NCBI GenBank assembly: GCA_964558235.1
Contig: CAZLCK010000027.1
Span: 1 to 18,330 of the forward strand
Reading direction: 5' to 3'
From: CAZLCK01 sp964558235
GTDB taxonomy: Bacteria > Actinomycetota > Coriobacteriia > Coriobacteriales > CADBOM01
Length of the DNA stretch: 18,330 bases
How positions within the stretch are numbered: the stretch's first letter is position 1; each line of letters starts with the position of its first letter. This document shows positions 1 to 7,826 of the stretch, in pieces. Position numbers and translations under genes: made by a program. Under the pieces are notes generated by a model. The model had not been told where the DNA came from and did no database searches. It saw only the letters and a program-made list of their open reading frames with translations.

Positions 1-210
1 CACGATGCAGATCCCAGATTAGCGCTGGATGTTTGCGACTATTTCAGAATGAGCTTGCCCGAAGCAAAAGAGGCAACAGCCACTATGGCTCATGCTTTGA
101 GAAAATGGCGCGGCTTTGCTCGTGCGAACGGTATTTCCGAGGCATCAATAGCTCACATGGAAAGCTGTTTTGAATCTGGGATAGCGCGTCTCGACAGCAT
201 TGCCAAATAA
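1..210 (+). CDS. HipA-family toxin kinase, C-terminal end only (partial at window edge)
   Basis: The frame is open from the first base and ends at TAA 208-210, giving the last 69 residues of a longer protein. The stretch resembles the helical C-terminus of HipA-family serine/threonine kinases: a segment ending in DYFRMS, then an Ala/Glu-rich helix, a conserved W-R pair (KWRGFARANGIS) and a final helix with the IAHMESCFES pattern. HipA toxins phosphorylate cytoplasmic targets such as GltX and are held in check by an HTH partner, HipB. The kinase core and any hipB lie outside the window, so activity cannot be judged. It sits next to remnants of a second toxin-antitoxin pair, which fits an accessory region. 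The assignment rests on pattern memory of the family C-terminus only. Confidence 0.65.
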   Translation, partial: HDADPRLALDVCDYFRMSLPEAKEATATMAHALRKWRGFARANGISEASIAHMESCFESGIARLDSIAK

Positions 211-286
211 GAAGACGATTCCTGAACAAAGCCGAAAATAAGAAGCTGAACTCACACAAAATACTTTTGAAAAAGAGACTATTTAG

Positions 287-469
287 TCCCCTAAGCCAAG
301 AGTCGGCTATTCTAGCATGACCTTCGGTGAGCTCTACGACATACAGAAATCTTTGGAGGAGAAGCTGGGTACTGGACTGGACATCGTGACAGCCCCTCCG
401 TCCCAGATGCATCCCCGCTTCTACGATCGCATAAAGCGTGACGAGGTGTTGATATATGCTGCTCTCTGA
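287..469 (+). pseudogene. MNT-type nucleotidyltransferase antitoxin remnant (C-terminal part only)
   Basis: The frame opens after a stop at 284-286 and runs to TGA 467-469. The first ATG is at 317 and would give 50 residues with no convincing ribosome binding site. The translated part (TFGELYDIQKSLEEKLG, then LDIVTAPP, then FYDRIKRDEVLIY) matches the C-terminal half of minimal nucleotidyltransferases of the MNT/HEPN toxin-antitoxin class: a predicted helix, the V-D-L-V-T-type strand, and the ending F-x-x-x-I-x-x-(D/E)-x-x-x-(I/L)-Y. The N-terminal half with the GS(x)nDxD nucleotidyl-transfer motif is absent, and the 76 bases between the HipA stop and this frame do not encode it in an obvious way. 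It overlaps the HEPN reading frame by 14 bases, the arrangement normal for such pairs. I infer a 5'-deleted, inactive remnant. Confidence 0.6.
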
Positions 470-662
470 TCGCGATAGTGATATCATCGCCCGAATAATT
501 GAGGACGCAGATATTCTTCAGAAAAGAATTGAATACTTCTCTCTCACAGAGCAAACGTTTTGCAATGATCGATCATTTGAAGGTGAGCTTGCCTATGATG
601 CGATCATGAATCCGGTATATCGGATCACCGAAGATGCGATACTTATTCCTCGTTGCAAATAA
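456..662 (+). pseudogene. HEPN (DUF86) toxin remnant, 3'-truncated
   Basis: ATG 456 begins a 68-residue frame starting MLLSDRDSDIIARIIEDADILQKRI, typical of the first helix of DUF86 HEPN ribonuclease toxins (usually about 105-120 residues). The end of similarity is near NPVYRITEDAI, which corresponds to the helix before the catalytic part. The family's RX4-6H(XY) RNase motif, normally some 20 residues further on, is missing. The last residues run across the 3' end of the alcohol dehydrogenase gene on the other strand (20 bases shared), so the break point probably lies around 635-645. With the upstream MNT remnant this is a former toxin-antitoxin module in which both active sites are lost. A short, still expressed inactive HEPN peptide cannot be ruled out. 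Confidence 0.6.
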
Positions 663-1752
663 CAACATTTTTGAGCGATCCGCGTTCAGAATCATCAAGA
701 GCCTCTTGAATATCATCGAGTTTAAAGCGCTTGGTGAGTAGCTTTTCTAGTGGAAGCTGCCCATCGCGCCACATCTCGATGTACTTTGGAATATCACGTC
801 TTAAATTAACTGCACCCATAACCGAGCCAGTCACCATCTTGCCACTTAGAAGCTCTAGATAGTTGACGTCGTGCATAAGCTCATTCCTAGGATGTTCATG
901 TCCAACAACGACCATCTTGCCCCAGCCAGCTGTGAGATCTAAACAACTACGTTTAATTCCAGGGCCAGCAACAGCTACTAAAGAGTGATCAACACCAAAA
1001 CCGTGGGTGAGAGATCTAACCGCTTCGAGTTGGTCTACTTCTTTGGGATTGATCGTGTGAGTTGCACCAAATTCTTTAGCTGCGTCGAGCTTAACTTGTT
1101 GGGTGTCGATTGCGATAATTGGGTTGGCTCCAGAGGCCTTTGCGCCCATGATCGCAGAAAGTCCAACGCCTCCACAACCAACTACAGCGAACGATTCGCC
1201 GGGTTTGATTTGACAGCGATTCAAAACAGCACCAAAGCCGGACATAAATCCACATGCCATAGTCGATCCAATTTCGTATGGAACGTCATCGTCTAGTTTA
1301 ACCAGCATGTTTTCTTCAGCATTTGTATAGGTAGCAAAGCCAGAAGCCCCAGAGCAAGTTTGAATTACACGCTCACCATTTAGACGCGTATAGTCGCTTG
1401 GAAGTCTAAATGTCATATCGTTGTTTTTCTCGCAAAACCATGGATGTCCATGTAGACATGCAAAGCAATGGCCGCATCCTTGTCGAACTTCGGAGCATAA
1501 AACACGATCTCCTGGCTTAACATAAGTAACACCTTCACCGATGGCGTCGACGATGCCTGCGATCTCATGCCCAGCAGAGCCGGGGCCCTCGTATTCTCCA
1601 TGCTCACCGGTTAGAGCGTGGATATCGGAGTGACAAATTGTACAGGTCATAACCTTAATGCGAACATGGTAAGGACCTGGTTCTGCAAGTTCTACCTCTT
1701 CAACAACTACTTCGCGTCCCATTCTGGGAGCGAGCGCGAGCTTGACTCTCAT
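643..1752 (-). CDS. Zinc-dependent medium-chain alcohol dehydrogenase
   Basis: A 369-residue MDR-superfamily oxidoreductase that interconverts alcohols and aldehydes with NAD(H); probably cytoplasmic. The GroES-like domain carries the catalytic zinc ligands C40 (CHSD), H62 and E63 (GHE) and C167 (ACGFMSG). The structural zinc lobe is complete: C93, C96, C99 and C107 in the pattern C-x2-C-x2-C-x7-C. The Rossmann fold shows VGCGGVG at 191-197, and an Asp at 216 (IAID) at the end of the second strand favours NAD over NADP. Length and motifs match class-III-like zinc ADHs (formaldehyde or NDMA-type dehydrogenases); the true substrate is unknown. ATG 1752 is preceded by AGGAG at a good distance, and a sigma-70-type promoter lies further upstream. 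It is a single gene, convergent with the HEPN remnant. Confidence 0.88.
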   Translation of the reverse strand: MRVKLALAPRMGREVVVEEVELAEPGPYHVRIKVMTCTICHSDIHALTGEHGEYEGPGSAGHEIAGIVDAIGEGVTYVKPGDRVLCSEVRQGCGHCFACLHGHPWFCEKNNDMTFRLPSDYTRLNGERVIQTCSGASGFATYTNAEENMLVKLDDDVPYEIGSTMACGFMSGFGAVLNRCQIKPGESFAVVGCGGVGLSAIMGAKASGANPIIAIDTQQVKLDAAKEFGATHTINPKEVDQLEAVRSLTHGFGVDHSLVAVAGPGIKRSCLDLTAGWGKMVVVGHEHPRNELMHDVNYLELLSGKMVTGSVMGAVNLRRDIPKYIEMWRDGQLPLEKLLTKRFKLDDIQEALDDSERGSLKNVVICNEE

Positions 1753-1798
1753 TTCAACTCCTCTCAGAGTGCAGCATAAAAAACTAAAACATTTATAT

Positions 1799-1826
1799 AT
1801 TAAATATGCTCAAATTATGAAGTCAA
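1799..1826 (-). promoter_or_regulatory. Probable sigma-70-type promoter of the alcohol dehydrogenase gene
   Basis: On the minus strand there is TTGACT (1826-1821), a 16-bp spacer, then TTTAAT (1804-1799); each hexamer matches the consensus at five of six positions. Transcription would start about 35-40 bases before the ATG at 1752. A short inverted repeat CTCAA/TTGAG brackets the -35 box and could be an operator, but it is only five bases per arm. Confidence 0.55.
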
Positions 1827-1883
1827 TTGTTGAGATCACATTTTGGATTTTGATAAAGTTTAAACATCAAATTAAATGCATTT

Positions 1884-1919
1884 AGTCCTTATAGTGCGGA
1901 ATTTGTTCTATAAAGGACT
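1884..1919. repeat. Inverted repeat, possible operator upstream of recJ
   Basis: The left arm AGTCCTTATAG (1884-1894) and right arm CTATAAAGGACT (1908-1919) are complementary over their whole length except for one extra base, with a 13-base spacer. The right arm ends nine bases before the putative -10 box at 1928-1933, so a bound protein would cover the -35 region. There is no T-tract, so an intrinsic terminator is unlikely. Confidence 0.5.
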
Positions 1920-1924
1920 TTATC

Positions 1925-1933
1925 TGCCATAAT
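1925..1933 (+). promoter_or_regulatory. Candidate extended -10 element for recJ
   Basis: TGC followed by CATAAT gives a TGn-extended -10 box with five of six consensus bases. A weak -35-like TTGTTC lies at 1903-1908, but the 19-bp spacer is long. The predicted transcript starts near 1940, leaving a leader of about 90 bases before ATG 2031. Confidence 0.35.
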
Positions 1934-2030
1934 CTATCTTTGAATATCAATATTTGGTAAAGGGGTACTGCGCATTGAGTTATTTGTGCGATTTACTTAA
2001 GTGCGCGGAATTTTAGTCTTGAGCATATCG

Positions 2031-5000
2031 ATGAAAGGTAATTGGGACATACATATTCAAGACGAAGAAGTTGTCTTGAAATTAAGCGAAGCTCTAGGCA
2101 TTCCGTATTTGTTAGCCTATGTATTAGCTGCTCGTGGTTTTACAGACCCGATGGTGGCTAGGGATTTTCTAACGCCATCGCTTGAGCGCGATTGGCTTGA
2201 TCCAACTCTAATTCCAGATCTTGGTTATGCGGTAGATGTTTTAATCGATGCAATTAAGCACAAGAAACAGGTCTTGATCTTTGGCGACTTCGATGTTGAT
2301 GGAATTACATCGACTGCGGTGATGATGCTTTCTCTTCATGCGTTTGGTCTTGACCCGACGCCGTTTATTCCAAGAAGACAAGACGAAGGTTATGGTTTAA
2401 GTTGTGAGGCTATAGATAGAATTCTGATAGCTTCTGATGAAGGTAAAATCCCAAGGCCAGATCTTCTGATAACGGTTGACTGCGGTGTCACAAGTGCAAA
2501 AGAGACTGAATATCTCAAAAGCAAGGGCATCGATGTTGTAATCACAGACCACCATAATCTCCAAGACGAGATTCCTCAGGGTGTGCCAGTCTGTAATCCT
2601 AAACTGAAGCCAGATTGTGGCTCTGTTGAGCTTGCTGGTGTTGGGGTGGCTCTAAAAATTTCACAAGAACTCGGACGGCGACTCGGCAAGCCCGACCTTT
2701 GGCTTGGACTTTGTGATCTCGCTGCTCTAGGAACAATCGCCGACAGAATGCCTTTGTATGGCGAAAATCGTGCTCTGGTAGCCTACGGAGTGCAGTCTAT
2801 TAGGGAACACCCGCGCCCTGGAATTGCAATGTCGCTCGAATTAGCTGGCGACAATTATGCAGATGTTGATGCTATAAGTCTTTCGTTTTCGCTAATTCCT
2901 CGTATGAATGCTGCAGGAAGAATAGCCGATGCCGAACTTGCTCTTGATTTTTTGCTTGAGGAAGATCCGGTTAAAGCCGCCGCTATTGCGCGTTATTTAG
3001 AGGATATTAACACTCAACGTCGTGCGTGTGAGGTAGAGCTTACTGAATGTGCTGAAGAGGTTGTAAGTCAAACCTATGATGGTCAACATGTTTTGATAAT
3101 CTCTGGCGAAGCGTGGCATGAGGGTGTCAAGGGAATTGTAGCGTCAAGACTCGCTATTAAATATGGTGTTCCGACGATCTTATTTACCATCAAAGATGGA
3201 ATAGCGCATGGCTCAGGACGTTCAGTTGGGGAGCTCGATCTTTTTAGAGCGATAGAGTCTGTCTCAGATCTTTTAGAAACATATGGTGGACACAAATATG
3301 CTGTCGGCGTCTCGGTTAAAAAAGAGAATCTCGATGAGTTTCATGAGCGTCTCGAGGAGTATTTTGAGCAATTTCCGCAGTCAGATTTTGTTAACAGGGT
3401 TGAGATCGATGGCATTATTAGTTTTGATGAATTGACGATGGATCAGGTTGCATCGCTCAAAAGGTTAGAGCCTTTTGGACAGGATAATCCGGAGCCAGTC
3501 TTTGCAATCACTAGTGCCTTTATCAATCGAGCACGTGCGGTTGGTGCTAAGAAAAATCATCTCTCGTTTACGATTACAAATGGAGCAGAGGATGCTTCTG
3601 CGATCTATTTTCACTGTTCAGATACGGAAGAATATGTTTCGCTAGCAGCGCCAGTAGATCTAGTTTTTTCCGCACAGATCGAAGACTTCAGAGGTCATAG
3701 GCAACTCAAGCTCAAGGTTAAAGATATGGCGCCGTCACTCATGTCTTATCACCAGCCACAGACTGCATCTAACCAAGTTGGTGACTTTATAAACGAGCTT
3801 TATTCAAAGACCGACCAAATATTGGCAAAACCTGCAATACCAACGGAGACTTTATCCAACGATCTACGCGAAGAGAGAGCTGTTTGGATTTTGCCCACCA
3901 ACGAGGATGAAGACTTTGGTAGCTTCGATATCGATCAAGAGCTTTGCATTGCATTCACAGGCTCTAAAAATAAATTGTACCGTAGCCAGCGCGAGGCTTT
4001 AGAGTCGCTATGGGAGGGGCAGTCTACATTGGCTGTTATGGCAACAGGACGTGGAAAATCTCTCATCTTTTACATACATGCAGCAAAGTGTGCATTGATG
4101 AGGGGTACGCAGTCGATATTTATCTATCCGCTGCGCTCGCTTATCAACGATCAGGCCTTCCATATCGGACAGATCTTTGCTCGTATTGGCCTTACGGTGC
4201 AGACTCTAACGGGCGAGACTTCGCGCGAAGATAGAGAAAAGATCTACGAGAGTTGGCGTGAGGGCGAAACCGATGTTTTGCTTACCACGCCGGAGTTTTT
4301 GGATGCAAATAGCGAGCAAATTGCGGCAAATAGCTGTCTAAGCTTTATAGCGATAGACGAAGCACATCACATTGCAAGTGAGGCTCAGTCGTATAGGCCC
4401 GCCTATAAGCGCCTTAGTTTTTTGACCGAGCGCTTTCCGTATGCAGAAGTGTTAGCAGTAACTGCTACAGCACCAAAGCCATACGCTGACGTGATAGTTG
4501 AAACACTTGGTATAAAAAGAATCGTAACTGACCCATTTATCAGAACTAATCTCACGATAGATGATAGACGTGATATTCACGACAGGGCAACATATCTAGC
4601 TTCTATCGTCGCTATGGGACAAAAAACTATAGTGTATGTAAATTCAAGACAAGCGACTATAGATATAGCCAAGATGCTTCGAAAACGCTTGCCCGATCTA
4701 GCTATACAGATCGCTTTTTATAACGCCGCCCTTTCGCGTGAAGTTCGCAATAAGGTCGAGGAGATGTTTAGAGAGGGCGAGCTAAAAGTTGTTGTCGCAA
4801 CGGGAGCATTTGGCGAGGGAGTTAACGTTGCCGATGTGAGCCATGTCGTTATCTATAACCTGCCCGTCTCGCCGCTTTCCTATAACCAGATGGCAGGGCG
4901 AGCGGGTCGAGATGGCCATAAAGCAACGGTGCATCTACTCTTTGGAAAAGAGGATGTTAAAACAGGTCAAGCTATCCTCTCAAAAATTTGTCCAGATAGA

Positions 5001-5366
5001 TCGGTGCTTGAACTTATCTATAAGGCGATGCTCAAGATCGATCATGATTTTAATCATCCATCAACAGAAGAGGAGATTTTAGCACTTTGCCATCTGCAAA
5101 AAGAGGGCGCGTCAATTACTTTGGAAGCTATTCGTTCAAGCATATCTGTCTTTAGCGAGCTTGGGCTTATAGAGATCGATTCAAGCGAGGCCGAAAAACG
5201 CTTCATTATAAACAAAGATGTCAAAAAGGTAGATTTGAAATCGAGCTCGCGCTATAGAGAGGCACAGATCGAGATCCAAACCTTCAATGATTTTTCTCGA
5301 TGGCTTTTGGTTGAAACTCCAGATGGGCTTCTTACAGGAATTAATCGACCGCTGCTGCCACGATAG
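2031..5366 (+). CDS. recJ: RecJ 5'-3' ssDNA exonuclease fused to a RecQ-like helicase
   Basis: A 1111-residue cytoplasmic DNA repair protein. Counting from ATG 2031, the RecJ part (about 1-575) has DHH-family motifs FGDFDVDG (D86, D88, D90), VDCG (D150), the DHH triad (173-175) and GTIAD (D238), then a DHHA1 domain with GGH (419-421) and an OB-like segment. After an acidic linker (about 575-645) comes a superfamily-2 helicase: Q motif RSQRE, Walker A ATGRGKS (671-677), PLRSLINDQ, DEAHH (776-780), TATA (811-814) and QMAGRAGRDG (953-962). A C-terminal region of about 140 residues follows, without the RecQ zinc cysteines or an HRDC domain. RecJ degrades single strands 5' to 3' in recombination and mismatch repair; the helicase presumably feeds it. 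GTG 2001 is an in-frame alternative start adding ten residues; ATG 2031 gives the usual RecJ N-terminus, though neither has a strong ribosome binding site. Confidence 0.88.
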   Translation: MKGNWDIHIQDEEVVLKLSEALGIPYLLAYVLAARGFTDPMVARDFLTPSLERDWLDPTLIPDLGYAVDVLIDAIKHKKQVLIFGDFDVDGITSTAVMMLSLHAFGLDPTPFIPRRQDEGYGLSCEAIDRILIASDEGKIPRPDLLITVDCGVTSAKETEYLKSKGIDVVITDHHNLQDEIPQGVPVCNPKLKPDCGSVELAGVGVALKISQELGRRLGKPDLWLGLCDLAALGTIADRMPLYGENRALVAYGVQSIREHPRPGIAMSLELAGDNYADVDAISLSFSLIPRMNAAGRIADAELALDFLLEEDPVKAAAIARYLEDINTQRRACEVELTECAEEVVSQTYDGQHVLIISGEAWHEGVKGIVASRLAIKYGVPTILFTIKDGIAHGSGRSVGELDLFRAIESVSDLLETYGGHKYAVGVSVKKENLDEFHERLEEYFEQFPQSDFVNRVEIDGIISFDELTMDQVASLKRLEPFGQDNPEPVFAITSAFINRARAVGAKKNHLSFTITNGAEDASAIYFHCSDTEEYVSLAAPVDLVFSAQIEDFRGHRQLKLKVKDMAPSLMSYHQPQTASNQVGDFINELYSKTDQILAKPAIPTETLSNDLREERAVWILPTNEDEDFGSFDIDQELCIAFTGSKNKLYRSQREALESLWEGQSTLAVMATGRGKSLIFYIHAAKCALMRGTQSIFIYPLRSLINDQAFHIGQIFARIGLTVQTLTGETSREDREKIYESWREGETDVLLTTPEFLDANSEQIAANSCLSFIAIDEAHHIASEAQSYRPAYKRLSFLTERFPYAEVLAVTATAPKPYADVIVETLGIKRIVTDPFIRTNLTIDDRRDIHDRATYLASIVAMGQKTIVYVNSRQATIDIAKMLRKRLPDLAIQIAFYNAALSREVRNKVEEMFREGELKVVVATGAFGEGVNVADVSHVVIYNLPVSPLSYNQMAGRAGRDGHKATVHLLFGKEDVKTGQAILSKICPDRSVLELIYKAMLKIDHDFNHPSTEEEILALCHLQKEGASITLEAIRSSISVFSELGLIEIDSSEAEKRFIINKDVKKVDLKSSSRYREAQIEIQTFNDFSRWLLVETPDGLLTGINRPLLPR

Positions 5367-5469
5367 GGCGATATTTTGCTGTGAGATAATTATTTTTGAT
5401 AGTCGCCTATAAAAGGTGGAATAAGAAAACATTTTTTTCAATACAGCTCTAAAATGGAGTCATAAAGTT

Positions 5470-5501
5470 TTAATCGCATATTGAATTATCGGGGCGATTA
5501 A
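5470..5501 (+). promoter_or_regulatory. Perfect inverted repeat over the rel translation-initiation region
   Basis: TTAATCGC (5470-5477) and GCGATTAA (5494-5501) are exact reverse complements around a 16-base spacer. The 3' arm ends three bases before the ATG at 5505, and the only purine-rich ribosome-binding candidate (GGGG, 5491-5494) lies at the loop/arm junction. It could act as an RNA hairpin affecting translation start or as a DNA operator. Confidence 0.45.
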
Positions 5502-5504
5502 GTT

Positions 5505-7826
5505 ATGCAGCATAAAGATCCTGTTCAGCAATATGACCATAATCCTGAATATGGAGATGATGGTTATAGAAAACTGCGCGAGAGATGTGAGGTTTATCTC
5601 AGCGATGAAGATCTCGCGTTGGTGGATCGTGCTCACGCATATGCATTTCGTGCTCACAAGGGTCAATATCGCAAGTCTGGTGAGCCATTTATAATCCATC
5701 CAACAGAGGTTGCCTATATTTTGGCTGACATTAAGATGGATGCTTCGACAATTGTAGCTGCGCTTTTGCACGATGTTGTTGAGGATACAAACATCACCCA
5801 TGAACAGGTTGTAGAGGAATTTTCTGAAGAGGTTGCAACACTTGTCGATGGTGTTACAAAGATCAGCAAGATCCAGATCGAAAGTCCAACAGAGGCTCAA
5901 TCTAATAACTTCCGCAAGATGTTAATTGCGATGTCTAAAGATATTCGCGTCATCGTAATTAAACTCGCTGATCGTCTGCATAATATGCGCACATTGATGG
6001 CGCTTCCGGAAGATCGTCGCATATATAAGGCCAAGGAGACCATGGAGATCTTTGCTCCGTTAGCTGAGCGTCTTGGAATCAGCTCGATTAAATGGGAGCT
6101 CGAAGATCTCTCCTTTTTCTACCTCGAGCCTGCAAAATATGCGCAGATTCAGCGTATGGTTGCAGAGACGCGTGAGGCTAGAGAGACCTATTTGGCTCAA
6201 GCGATCGATATGCTTCAGGCCGAACTAGATAAGTTTGGCATTAATGGTCAGATTACAGGTCGCCCCAAGCATCTCTATTCGATCTACCAAAAGATGACGC
6301 AAAGAGGCAAGGGCTTTTCAGAGATCTATGATCTGATCGCTCTGCGAATTATAGTCGATGATATCAAGGATTGTTACTCTAGCTTAGGTCTTGTTCATAC
6401 GATGTGGCATCCTATGCCTGGTCGTTTTAAAGACTATATCGCTATGCCCAAGTTCAATATGTATCAATCTCTGCACACTACTGTTATTGGTCCGGCAGGG
6501 CGTCCGCTAGAGGTACAGATTCGCACTAAAGAGATGCATCGTATCTGTGAATATGGTGTTGCAGCTCATTGGAGATACAAAGAAAACAACGCTGGGCACA
6601 AAAACTCAGAGGATAATTTTGACAATCAGCTTTCGTGGCTGCGTCGAACGCTCGAGTGGCAAGACGACACTCAAGATCCAAAGGAATTTATGCAGTCGTT
6701 AAAGGCCGATCTGTTTGATTCTGAAGTCTTTGTCTTCACTCCAAAAGGAGAGGTTATCAATCTACGTGCTGGTGCAACCCCTCTCGATTTTGCTTATGCA
6801 ATTCACACCCAGGTCGGCCATCACTGTGTTGGAGCTAAGGTCAATGGCGCCATCGTGCCTTTGGGATATGAGCTGCAAACGGGTGATCGCGTTGAGATTT
6901 TAACCCAACAAAATTCCAGTCCGTCTCGCGACTGGTTAAATATCGTCAAGACATCATCGGCTCGCTCCAAGATCAGAAGTTACCTATCTAAGGCTTCTAA
7001 GGGTGATGATGTTATGCATGGGCGAGATATTCTTGCGAAAGAGATGCGAAAGAGCGGCCTTGGGATCTCGTCTTCGCGATCTGTTGCTGCAATGAAAGAG
7101 GTTGCTCAAGAGCTTAATTTCAATCGTCCAGAGGATGTGTTTGCGCAGATCGGCTCTGGAAGGCTGTCTGGCAAGCAAGTTGCAAATATGATGCTTAAGG
7201 CGATGCAGACAAATGTTGAGGGCAAGGAGAAGCGCGGCCAAGCTCGTTTAAATGAGTTGGCCGGTATGGAGTTAGATACAATAGCAGTAAAAAAACCAAA
7301 CTCAGCAGCGCTCCAGCGTCAAAAGAAGAGAAATGCTACCGGTGTTGTTGTTAAGGGTGTCGATGATGTTCTGATTCATCTATCGCGTTGTTGTAACCCT
7401 GTGCCGGGTGATGAAATAATCGGATTTGTGACACGTGGACGTGGTGTTACGGTCCATAGAAAAAATTGTCCTAATATTCGCGAAAGAAGTGGCGAATCTG
7501 AGCGTTTTATCGACGTTGGATGGGATACAAGCCAAGAGATCACCTATCAAGTTGAGGTCTATGTAGGTGCGGTTGATAGGACGCGGCTTTTACAAGACGT
7601 TGCAATTAAATTAAGTGATTTGGGAACAAATATTGTCTCTTCATACACATATTCCAATAAAGATGGTTTTGTGGAGATGCGATTTGTTATTCAAACAGGC
7701 AGCACTCAACATATAGATAATATTTTGCGAGAGATGCGATCTGTTGAGGGAGTTTTTGAAGCGAGAAGAGCGATGCCCGGTGAAAACTCCAAAAAAAGGA
7801 GGCAGAAACAAGATGCAAGTAGATAA
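5505..7826 (+). CDS. rel: Bifunctional (p)ppGpp synthetase/hydrolase (Rsh)
   Basis: A 773-residue RelA/SpoT homologue that makes (p)ppGpp from ATP and GTP/GDP on starved ribosomes and also degrades it. The HD hydrolase domain is intact: H65, HDVVED at 89-94 and the DRLHNMRT segment (156-163). The synthetase domain has GRPKHLYSIY, YDLIALR (D276) and LEVQIRT (E336). It carries RFKD at 307-310, the RxKD signature of bifunctional enzymes as opposed to ExDD of synthetase-only RelA. The C-terminal half holds a TGS domain (about 405-466), a conserved cysteine region (CC 629-630, C655) and an ACT domain (about 680-755). Length is typical of single Rsh proteins of Gram-positive bacteria. ATG 5505 has only a weak ribosome binding site inside an inverted repeat. 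The gene leads a tight cluster with the metallo-hydrolase and nadE. Confidence 0.93.
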   Translation: MQHKDPVQQYDHNPEYGDDGYRKLRERCEVYLSDEDLALVDRAHAYAFRAHKGQYRKSGEPFIIHPTEVAYILADIKMDASTIVAALLHDVVEDTNITHEQVVEEFSEEVATLVDGVTKISKIQIESPTEAQSNNFRKMLIAMSKDIRVIVIKLADRLHNMRTLMALPEDRRIYKAKETMEIFAPLAERLGISSIKWELEDLSFFYLEPAKYAQIQRMVAETREARETYLAQAIDMLQAELDKFGINGQITGRPKHLYSIYQKMTQRGKGFSEIYDLIALRIIVDDIKDCYSSLGLVHTMWHPMPGRFKDYIAMPKFNMYQSLHTTVIGPAGRPLEVQIRTKEMHRICEYGVAAHWRYKENNAGHKNSEDNFDNQLSWLRRTLEWQDDTQDPKEFMQSLKADLFDSEVFVFTPKGEVINLRAGATPLDFAYAIHTQVGHHCVGAKVNGAIVPLGYELQTGDRVEILTQQNSSPSRDWLNIVKTSSARSKIRSYLSKASKGDDVMHGRDILAKEMRKSGLGISSSRSVAAMKEVAQELNFNRPEDVFAQIGSGRLSGKQVANMMLKAMQTNVEGKEKRGQARLNELAGMELDTIAVKKPNSAALQRQKKRNATGVVVKGVDDVLIHLSRCCNPVPGDEIIGFVTRGRGVTVHRKNCPNIRERSGESERFIDVGWDTSQEITYQVEVYVGAVDRTRLLQDVAIKLSDLGTNIVSSYTYSNKDGFVEMRFVIQTGSTQHIDNILREMRSVEGVFEARRAMPGENSKKRRQKQDASR

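Noticed and set aside
985..1296. 103-residue plus-strand reading frame inside the alcohol dehydrogenase gene
   Set aside because: It is antisense to a complete zinc ADH with all metal ligands, its composition is unlike a folded protein, and no ribosome binding site is seen.
1975..2016. Possible 13-codon leader peptide (TTG start) before recJ, behind an AAAGGGG motif
   Set aside because: It has no regulatory codon run and no pairing alternatives, and a non-ATG start; too short to separate from chance.
5460..5900. 146-residue minus-strand reading frame over the start of rel
   Set aside because: It is antisense to the conserved HD domain of Rsh and has no family resemblance; the Cys/Ile/Leu-rich composition is a frame shadow.
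7787..7802. CTCC-A7-GGAG hairpin hiding the ribosome binding site of the metallo-hydrolase
   Set aside because: The stem is only four base pairs and lies in actively translated rel sequence, so it is noted in the gene entry but not listed as a regulatory element.
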